DNA of 64,000 nucleotides from Actimicrobium sp035984655 (GTDB lineage: Bacteria > Pseudomonadota > Gammaproteobacteria > Burkholderiales > Burkholderiaceae_D), in NCBI RefSeq assembly GCF_035984655.1, contig NZ_JAXCHT010000020.1:1-64000 (forward strand), read 5' to 3'. The notes below the pieces were generated by a model. That model saw only the letters and a program-made list of their open reading frames with translations. It had not been told where the DNA came from and did not search any database. Both the position numbers and the translations under genes were made by a program. Below are positions 54,945 through 61,264 of the stretch, in pieces; the first letter of the stretch is position 1, and every line of letters begins with the position of its first letter.

Positions 54945-55181
54945 ATGCCCATCATCATCCTCATCGTCGTCCTGTCGCTACTGCGATATTTTGAAATCGG
55001 GCCGGTCGCCAATCTGTCGTGGTGGTGGATCGCCGGCCTGTTTGGCGTGGCGTTCCTGTGGTTCGAGTTCTTCGAACGGATGCTCGGGCTCGACAAGCGC
55101 CGTGCCCACGATGAGATGGACAAGGCGCGCGACGCCCGCGTCAAGAAGGCTTTCGAGAAAAAACCCGGCAGCCGTCGCTGA
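54945..55181 (+). CDS. Small Trp-rich membrane protein (TIGR04438 type)
   Basis: The 78-residue protein has two hydrophobic segments with a Trp cluster (NLSWWWIAGLFGVAFLW) and a charged C-terminus (LDKRRAHDEMDKARDARVKK). It matches a short protein family of beta-proteobacteria with no assigned function. AGGAAAC precedes the ATG. It is convergent with ilvD. Confidence 0.85.
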   Translation: MPIIILIVVLSLLRYFEIGPVANLSWWWIAGLFGVAFLWFEFFERMLGLDKRRAHDEMDKARDARVKKAFEKKPGSRR

Positions 55182-55191
55182 CCCTACGGCA

Positions 55192-56868
55192 TCACCCGGT
55201 GACAGCGCCCTTGCTGGCCGACGATGTCAAGGCGGCAAACTTCGACAACACCCCGCGCGTATAGCGCGGCGCTGGCGCCTTCCAACCGGCACGTCGCCGT
55301 GCGATTTCCTCGTCCGGCACATTCAGCTGGATCAGCAATTGACGCGCGTCGATCGTCACTGAATCGCCTTCGTGCACCAGCGCGATCGTCCCGCCTTCGA
55401 AGGCTTCCGGTGACACGTGACCCACCACCATGCCCCAGGTCCCGCCTGAAAAACGGCCGTCGGTAATCAGGCCGACCGACTCGCCCAATCCCTTGCCGAT
55501 CAAGGCCGCAGTCGGCGCCAGCATTTCCGGCATGCCCGGTCCGCCTTTTGGGCCGAGATAGCGCATGACCAGCACGTCACCCGGCTTGATCTGATCGGCC
55601 AGAATCGCCTCCATGGCCGAATACTCGTCTTCAAACACCCGCGCCGGTCCCGTGATGACAGGATTTTTCAGGCCGGTGATTTTGGCGACGCAGCCTTCCG
55701 GCGACAAATTGCCCTTCAGGATGGCCAGGTGCCCCTGCTTGTAGAGCGCTGTTTCGATCGTGTGGATCACATCCTGGTCGGCCCGTGGCACATCCGGCAC
55801 ATCGGCCAGTTCCTCGGCCATGGTGCGCCCGGTGATGGTCATGCAGTCGCCATGCAACAGCCCGGCGTTGAGCAACAGCTTCATCACTTGCGGAATACCG
55901 CCCGCCTTGTGCAGGTCGGTCGCGACATACTTGCCCGACGGCTTGAGGTCGCAGATGACCGGCACCTTGCGCCGGACCATTTCGAAATCGTCGATGGTCC
56001 ATTCGACTTCCGCTGCGTGCGCAATCGCCAGGAAATGCAGCACGGCGTTGGTCGAGCCACCCGTGGCCATGATCACCGACACGGCGTTTTCAATCGATTT
56101 GCGGGTAATGATGTCGCGCGGTTTCAGGTCCCGCTTGATGGCTTCGACCAGCACGCGCGACGACTCTGCCGCGGAGCCGGTTTTCTCGTCGTCGGGATTG
56201 GCCATGGTGGAGGAAAACAGCAGCGACATGCCAAGTGCTTCGAAGGACGACGACATGGTGTTGGCGGTGTACATGCCGCCGCACGATCCTGACGACGGAC
56301 AGGCATTGCGCTCGATGCCATCGAAATCTTCCTGCGACATGCGCCCGGCGGAAAATTCACCGACCGCTTCGAAGGCCGAGACGATGGTCAGGTCCTTGCC
56401 CTTCCAGTTGCCCGGCTTGATGGTGCCGCCGTAGACATAAATGCTCGGCACGTTGGTGCGGGCCATGGCGATCATGCCGCCCGGCATATTCTTGTCGCAG
56501 CCGCCGATGACCACGCAGCCGTCCATCCACTGCCCGTTGACCGCGGTCTCGATGCAGTCGGCAATGACTTCGCGCGAAATCAGCGAGTACTTCATGCCTT
56601 CGGTGCCCATCGACATGCCATCGGAAATCGTCGGCGTACCAAATACTTGCGAATTGGCGCCGGCTTCCTTGATGGTCCGGATCGCGATATCGGCCAGCTT
56701 CTGCAGCCCGGAATTGCACGGGGTGATGGTCGAATGACCATTCGCAATGCCCACCATCGGTTTGTCGAAGTCGGCCTTTTCATAACCCATGGCGTAGTAC
56801 ATCGAACGGTTCGGGCTGCGCGAAATGCCCTGCGTGATGTTTTTCGAGCGGCGATTGAACGTCATCAT
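55192..56868 (-). CDS. ilvD: Dihydroxy-acid dehydratase
   Basis: IlvD makes 2-oxo acids from dihydroxy acids in isoleucine and valine synthesis. The 558-residue protein carries the three iron-sulfur cysteines in TPCNSG (Cys51), GGCDKNMPGG and SSGSCGGMYTANTM. Other motifs and length are standard. Two ATGs lie back to back at the start (56868 and 56865). It is divergent from a LysR gene with a 90-bp gap, so that LysR protein probably controls it. Confidence 0.96.
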   Translation of the reverse strand: MMTFNRRSKNITQGISRSPNRSMYYAMGYEKADFDKPMVGIANGHSTITPCNSGLQKLADIAIRTIKEAGANSQVFGTPTISDGMSMGTEGMKYSLISREVIADCIETAVNGQWMDGCVVIGGCDKNMPGGMIAMARTNVPSIYVYGGTIKPGNWKGKDLTIVSAFEAVGEFSAGRMSQEDFDGIERNACPSSGSCGGMYTANTMSSSFEALGMSLLFSSTMANPDDEKTGSAAESSRVLVEAIKRDLKPRDIITRKSIENAVSVIMATGGSTNAVLHFLAIAHAAEVEWTIDDFEMVRRKVPVICDLKPSGKYVATDLHKAGGIPQVMKLLLNAGLLHGDCMTITGRTMAEELADVPDVPRADQDVIHTIETALYKQGHLAILKGNLSPEGCVAKITGLKNPVITGPARVFEDEYSAMEAILADQIKPGDVLVMRYLGPKGGPGMPEMLAPTAALIGKGLGESVGLITDGRFSGGTWGMVVGHVSPEAFEGGTIALVHEGDSVTIDARQLLIQLNVPDEEIARRRAGWKAPAPRYTRGVLSKFAALTSSASKGAVTG

Positions 56869-56958
56869 GTTCTCCAGATGCGAATAAAAACGCTACCTTG
56901 CCTTGCGCATCGCGTACTGTCAAATATATGATTCACGCAAGATTGAGAGGTTTTGCAT

Positions 56959-57852
56959 ATGATTGAACTGCGCCCGTTGCGTTACTTCGTCGCCGTTGCC
57001 GAAGAGCTTCACTTCGGCCGTGCGGCCGTGCGACTGCACATGACGCAGCCACCGCTGTCGCAAACCATCCAGGCGCTCGAAAGCACGCTCGGTCATGCCT
57101 TGTTCGTCCGGTCCAATCGCAGCGTCGCCTTGACGCCGGCCGGCACGGCGCTACTGACCGAAGCGCGCCGCCTGCTGGCGCAGGCGCATGCGCTGCCGGA
57201 ACTGGTGCGGCAAGCCGCCAGCGGTGCCTCAGGCCGACTGGCACTGGCATTCGTCTCTACCGCCGATTACAGCGTGCTGCCGGCATTCCTGCGCGAATTT
57301 CGCGAACATTACCCGCAGGTGCAGATCGAATTGCGCGAAGCCACCACCGATGTGCAGCTCGACGACCTGGCGCAGGGACGGATCGACGTCGGCTTGCTGA
57401 TTCCGCCGTTGCCGGAAAAATCGCGCACCGAAATCGCCTGGCTGCCAGTCCTGTCGGAATCGCTGATCCTGGCTGCGCCAAAGGGATTGCCAGCCCTGGC
57501 CGGCAAGGGCGCGGTCGCACTCAAGGCGGTGGCAGATCTGCCGCTGATTATTTTTCCGCGCCGGATCGCGCCGGCTTTTCATGATGCGATCCTGGCCACC
57601 TTCCACGAGGCCGGATTGACGCCGCGCATCGGCCAGGAAGCGATCCAGATGCAAACGATCGTCGGGCTCGTTTCGGCCGGCATGGGCATCGCCCTTGTGC
57701 CACAATCGGTGTCGAATTTGAAACGCCCTGGCGTCGAATACAAAACCCTGCGCGGCAAGACGCCGTTGGTCGAGACCGGACTGGCCTGGCGGCGCGACAA
57801 CCCCTCGCCGGTGCTGCACGCTTTCATCGAATTATTACGAAAGAAAAAATAA
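56959..57852 (+). CDS. LysR-family transcriptional regulator
   Basis: From MIELRPLRYFVAVAEELHF at ATG 56959 the protein has 297 residues. The HTH is in HFGRAAVRLHMTQPPLSQTI, followed by the effector-binding domain from about residue 90. The divergent position next to ilvD suggests control of branched-chain amino-acid synthesis, which is inference from position. The stop lies one base before the lgt ATG. Confidence 0.92.
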   Translation: MIELRPLRYFVAVAEELHFGRAAVRLHMTQPPLSQTIQALESTLGHALFVRSNRSVALTPAGTALLTEARRLLAQAHALPELVRQAASGASGRLALAFVSTADYSVLPAFLREFREHYPQVQIELREATTDVQLDDLAQGRIDVGLLIPPLPEKSRTEIAWLPVLSESLILAAPKGLPALAGKGAVALKAVADLPLIIFPRRIAPAFHDAILATFHEAGLTPRIGQEAIQMQTIVGLVSAGMGIALVPQSVSNLKRPGVEYKTLRGKTPLVETGLAWRRDNPSPVLHAFIELLRKKK

Positions 57853-58665
57853 ATGCTGATTCACCCAATGCCTGACCCGATAGCGCTGCACCTCGGTCCG
57901 ATTGCGATCCGCTGGTACGGCCTGATGTACCTGGCAGCCTTCATGCAGTTCATCGTGCTGGGCCGCCTGCGCATCAAGCAGGCGCATATCGCCGTCATGG
58001 GATGGACCAGGGAGGATCTCGACGACATGCTGTTTTACGGCGTGCTGGGCGTCGTGATTGGCGGCCGCCTGGGCGAAGTGCTGTTCTATCACCCGGACTG
58101 GTATTTCAGCCACCCGCTCGAAATTCTGATGGTCTGGAAAGGCGGCATGTCGTTCCATGGCGGCTTCCTCGGCGTGCTGCTGGCGATGGCGCTGTGGAGC
58201 AAGAAGCGCGGGCGCGACTGGATGGATGTGATGGATTTCATCGCACCCATGGTGCCGCTGGGCTATGCGTTCGGCCGAATCGGCAACTTCATCAATGCCG
58301 AATTGCCCGGCCGCGTGGCCGATGCGACGCTGCCGTGGGCAATGATCTGGCCGAACGTCGACAACCTGCCGCGCCATCCGTCGCCGATCTATCAGGCGCT
58401 GGTGGACGGACTGCTGCTGTTCATCGTGCTGTGGCTGTATGCGCGCAAACCGCGTCCGCGACTGGCTGTCAGCGGTCTGTTCGCACTGGGGTATGGATGT
58501 GCGCGCTTCTTCACCGAATACTTCCGCACGCCGGACTATGACGTCACGCTTGGTCCGATCACCATTTCAGCGGGCCAGATGCTGTCAGTGCCGATGATCG
58601 TGCTGGGGATTGTGCTGCTGCTGCTCGCCTACCGTGCCAGGCCGTCGCAACCACGTACTCGATAG
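57853..58665 (+). CDS. lgt: Prolipoprotein diacylglyceryl transferase
   Basis: Lgt adds diacylglycerol to the lipobox cysteine of prelipoproteins at the inner membrane. The 270-residue protein has about seven membrane segments. It has IRWYGLMYLAAF, the HGGFLG motif in MSFHGGFLGV, and the signature GRIGNFINAELPGR. It follows the LysR gene directly. The stop faces the convergent EVE gene stop. Confidence 0.95.
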   Translation: MLIHPMPDPIALHLGPIAIRWYGLMYLAAFMQFIVLGRLRIKQAHIAVMGWTREDLDDMLFYGVLGVVIGGRLGEVLFYHPDWYFSHPLEILMVWKGGMSFHGGFLGVLLAMALWSKKRGRDWMDVMDFIAPMVPLGYAFGRIGNFINAELPGRVADATLPWAMIWPNVDNLPRHPSPIYQALVDGLLLFIVLWLYARKPRPRLAVSGLFALGYGCARFFTEYFRTPDYDVTLGPITISAGQMLSVPMIVLGIVLLLLAYRARPSQPRTR

Positions 58666-58666
58666 C

Positions 58667-59137
58667 TCAAGCGGGCGGCGCGATCAGGTGCTGGTTGATC
58701 CAGCGCCATTCGGCCGGCGCCACGCGAGTGATCGATAGCCGGTTGCCTTTTTGCAGCAACGGCATGTCGGCCAGTTCCGGCGCGGCGCGCAGGGTCGCCA
58801 GCGGAATCAGCGGCACCGCGCGCAGGGCCTTGACGTCGACCATCACCCAGCGCGGTTGTTCGGGGCTGGCTTTCGGATCGAAGTAATGACTCTGCGGATC
58901 GAATTGGGTTGCATCCGGATAGGGCGTGCTGACGATTTCGGCCAACCCGACGATGCCCGGCTTCGGACAGCTGGAGTGATAGAACAGTACGCCATCGCCG
59001 ACCCGCATTGCGTCGCGCATGAAATTGCGCGCCTGGTAATTGCGGATGCCGAACCATGCGACCGTTTGATCCGGCGCGGCCAGCACATCGTCGATACTCG
59101 ATTCGGTCGGTTCGGATTTCATTAACCAGTAAGCCAT
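58667..59137 (-). CDS. EVE-domain (PUA-like) protein
   Basis: The 156-residue protein begins AYWLMKSEPTESSIDD and contains VAWFGIRNYQARNFMRD, VLFYHSSCPKPGIVGLAEI and WVMVDVKAL. These are EVE-domain signatures. EVE proteins bind modified bases in nucleic acid; the target here is unknown. It lies downstream of 6S RNA, whose terminator separates it from zapA. Confidence 0.92.
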   Translation of the reverse strand: MAYWLMKSEPTESSIDDVLAAPDQTVAWFGIRNYQARNFMRDAMRVGDGVLFYHSSCPKPGIVGLAEIVSTPYPDATQFDPQSHYFDPKASPEQPRWVMVDVKALRAVPLIPLATLRAAPELADMPLLQKGNRLSITRVAPAEWRWINQHLIAPPA

Positions 59138-59174
59138 GGGAGGTAATTGCTTTCCAGATCAAGCGCCGCGAACG

Positions 59175-59204
59175 AAAAAAAACGGCTGCATCTTCATGCA
59201 ACCG
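59175..59204 (-). terminator. Intrinsic terminator after 6S RNA
   Basis: On the minus strand CGGTTGCAT / ATGCAGCCG (one mismatch) with a GAAG loop is followed by eight T. Confidence 0.87.
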
Positions 59205-59211
59205 CTTCAGA

Positions 59212-59391
59212 ATAAAACCCCGCTGGTGCCGCTTTGCCGGCATCCCGAACCAAACGGTTCAAGGTGGCCACAGTTAGTTCAATTTCGGGTTCATCGGACT
59301 AGCGACGCGCACGCCCATCAAACAAAATTCCGCGGCCGATGCACATAAATGGTTCAAGGAATATATGGCAATCGCAAACACTGCAGGGAAA
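59212..59391 (-). ncRNA. ssrS: 6S RNA
   Basis: 6S RNA binds the sigma70 RNA polymerase and mimics an open promoter. The minus-strand sequence starts near TTTCCCTGCAGTGTTTGCG and reads TTCCTTGAACCATTTATGTGCATCGG, split here by a short gap in the conserved loop. It ends near GGCACCAGCGGGGTTTTATTC. The 5' and 3' ends pair (CCCTGC with GCGGGG), leaving a central bubble. The position just downstream of zapA is the classic one. Exact ends are estimated to within a few bases. Confidence 0.9.
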
Positions 59392-59395
59392 TCAA

Positions 59396-59423
59396 AGTCT
59401 ACTCCGATCGACTCCTCTGTCAA
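59396..59423 (-). promoter_or_regulatory. ssrS: Sigma70 promoter of 6S RNA
   Basis: On the minus strand TTGACA (59418-59423) and TAGACT (59396-59401) are 16 bp apart, with the start site near 59390. Confidence 0.8.
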
Positions 59424-59473
59424 ACCTTTTGCGTTCTTTTATTCAATCCATCTCGCGATGTGAAAGACGCGGT

Positions 59474-59785
59474 TCAGAACAGATTTTCCTGCGGCGCAAG
59501 AGCAGCATCGAGCACTGTGTGCATGCTGCTGATCTGCAGCTTGACCTCGGCCATGCTGAGCTCGGACAGCGGTCCTGCCGGGGCTTTGGTCGACAGCAAT
59601 TCGGCCGCGATCCCGAGTGCCGCCATCACGGCGATCCGGTCATTGCCCTTGATGCGGCCGGCATCGCGGATAGTGCACATGCGCGCATCGAGGTAATCGC
59701 AGGCGGCCTGCAATGCGACCTGTTCATCGGCCTTGCAGGCCAGCGTATACGGCTGGCCCATGATGGTTACCTGAAGCTGGATCAT
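59474..59785 (-). CDS. zapA: Cell division protein ZapA
   Basis: ZapA stabilises FtsZ protofilaments at the division ring. The 103-residue protein begins MIQLQVTIMGQPYTLAC and contains LQAACDYLDARM and the basic KGNDRIAVMAALGIAAELL of the family. The C-terminus is helical. ATG 59785 overlaps the stop of the coiled-coil gene upstream. 6S RNA follows directly. Confidence 0.92.
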   Translation of the reverse strand: MIQLQVTIMGQPYTLACKADEQVALQAACDYLDARMCTIRDAGRIKGNDRIAVMAALGIAAELLSTKAPAGPLSELSMAEVKLQISSMHTVLDAALAPQENLF

Positions 59786-60012
59786 GCGGATTCCTCGACG
59801 TCTTTTGCTTCGATTTCCGGCTCGGCCGGCAGACTGTCCATCAACGCGGCGACCCGCTCGTGGGCCTGTGCCATGCGCTGCGCCAGCTCTGCATTCTCGC
59901 TGGCGAGAGCGGCGGCCTGTTTGCGCAAGTCATCGTTCTCGCGGCGCAAGGCGCGCGTGAGCTCAGCCAGCAGGTTGATCTTTTCGGATAATTGGGTGAA
60001 ATCTGAAGTCAT
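59782..60012 (-). CDS. Small coiled-coil protein (TIGR02449/ZapB-like)
   Basis: From MTSDFTQLSEKINLLAEL at ATG 60012 the protein has 76 residues. Heptad-like LTRALRRENDDLRKQAAALA continues as a single coiled coil. It is the usual gene upstream of zapA in beta- and gamma-proteobacteria and probably a division-ring accessory protein. The ATG at 60048 would add 12 residues and is less likely. Confidence 0.85.
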   Translation of the reverse strand: MTSDFTQLSEKINLLAELTRALRRENDDLRKQAAALASENAELAQRMAQAHERVAALMDSLPAEPEIEAKDVEESA

Positions 60013-60067
60013 CTGATCACTATAGTTGGGCAGTCGAATCTGCGTCAATCGAATCGGGCGACACGCA

Positions 60068-60466
60068 TCATACCAGCCTGAACAACGCCACTCCGACCAG
60101 GGTCAGCAACGCACTCAGGCCAGCCACGCAAGCGCCGGCGATGATCCAGCGCCGTTCAATGCCCCACATGCGTCCCGCTGCCGCCGCAGCGACCGGTGCG
60201 TCGGTGCTCACTTGCACACCCTCGACGCTGTGCCCGGACGCGATCAGCAATGCCTTCAGAAATTCACCGGCAGCCAGCAGCTCGGTGGTCTGTTGCTGCA
60301 ACCGCGCGGTGGCTTCGTCGACTGCATTGAGCTGATGCGCGATCGAATCGGCCAGTACCGTTTCGTGCAATGCGACCAGCGCGAAAATCGGGTCCTGCGT
60401 ATCGACCTTGATGCCGGTCTTTTCGAACACGGCGGTGCGCAACAGGTTCAGGTCCATGGTTTTCAT
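60068..60466 (-). CDS. TraM-like conjugation protein
   Basis: From ATG 60466 the protein has 132 residues. The N-terminal LLRTAVFEKTGIKVDTQDPIFALVAL is what I recall of TraM from IncP plasmids. A helical region (DEATARLQQQTTELLAAGEFL) and one C-terminal membrane segment (IIAGACVAGLSALLTLVGVAL) follow. It lies 10 bp downstream of a TraL-like ATPase gene. No other tra or mob genes are visible, so its role here is unclear. The name rests on memory of the family and gene order. Confidence 0.65.
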   Translation of the reverse strand: MKTMDLNLLRTAVFEKTGIKVDTQDPIFALVALHETVLADSIAHQLNAVDEATARLQQQTTELLAAGEFLKALLIASGHSVEGVQVSTDAPVAAAAAGRMWGIERRWIIAGACVAGLSALLTLVGVALFRLV

Positions 60467-60476
60467 GCGCGCGCTC

Positions 60477-61205
60477 CTACCATTGCACCGTATCGAGTTG
60501 ATCGAAGATATCGCGATACACGGTCTTGATGCGCTGTTTTTCCATGACGTTGAATTTGTCGCTGGCGAGCACTTCATCGAGCGTCATGCGCGCGGTGTTC
60601 ATTTTCTTGATGTCGGCCCCGAAGGTGTCCGAGTTACGCAGCGCCAGTCGCACCTGGCCACGGACCCGCGCGGAGAAATCGTGGAAGGTCGAGGATTCAG
60701 CAAACAGTTTGCCGGACGGCGTTTGCAACAAGCCGAAATGTTCGTTCTGCCACAGGATGATCGGCGCCGAGGTCGATTGCGCGGTCGAGACAAAACCCGA
60801 TGCGGTGTCGTGCAGCGTGTCGCCGCCGCCCACGATGGTGTGGATGTAGACATGGCGGCCAGACTCTTCCAGCAGCGCAAAGGCGTCATTTTCGATCAGG
60901 TAGGCCATCAGCGGCGAAAAGGTGTTGGCGCCATTGTCGATGACGCAGTTGCCGTCGGATTCAAGCAGATCGACCATCAGCGCGTCGAAGCGCTTGGGGT
61001 CGATGGTGCGGGCATCGGTCATCACCGGTACATGCTTGACGTTCATCGCCCGATAGCGCGAGAAGGTGGTGTTCTCCTGGTCCGTGTCATAGCAACGCAC
61101 GGTGTCGCTGACCCGGGTTTTCATCCACTGCGCCAGAATGGTCGACACCAGCGTCTTGCCGATGCCGCCCTTGCCCTGCAGGATGAAGTGAACGGTATTC
61201 TGCAT
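60477..61205 (-). CDS. TraL/StbB-like ParA-type ATPase
   Basis: The 242-residue protein begins MQNTVHFILQGKGGIGKTLVS, a deviant Walker A of the MinD/ParA class with both lysines. ALMVDLLESDGNCVIDNGAN holds the Walker-B region. The FILQGKGGIGKT start and length match TraL of IncP plasmids and StbB-type proteins from plasmid stability and mobilisation loci. The adjacent TraM-like gene supports this. On a chromosome beside zapA and an AddA-like gene, the function is unknown. Confidence 0.72.
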   Translation of the reverse strand: MQNTVHFILQGKGGIGKTLVSTILAQWMKTRVSDTVRCYDTDQENTTFSRYRAMNVKHVPVMTDARTIDPKRFDALMVDLLESDGNCVIDNGANTFSPLMAYLIENDAFALLEESGRHVYIHTIVGGGDTLHDTASGFVSTAQSTSAPIILWQNEHFGLLQTPSGKLFAESSTFHDFSARVRGQVRLALRNSDTFGADIKKMNTARMTLDEVLASDKFNVMEKQRIKTVYRDIFDQLDTVQW

Positions 61206-61264
61206 GCGTAAGTCCTGGAGGCGGTGTTGATAAGGGTGCAGTCAAGCTGCGGTGGCGCTTGATT

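Noticed and set aside
54945..55181. Treating the small Trp-rich frame as a chance ORF
   Set aside because: Its Trp cluster, ribosome binding site and length match a known small family, so I kept it as a gene.
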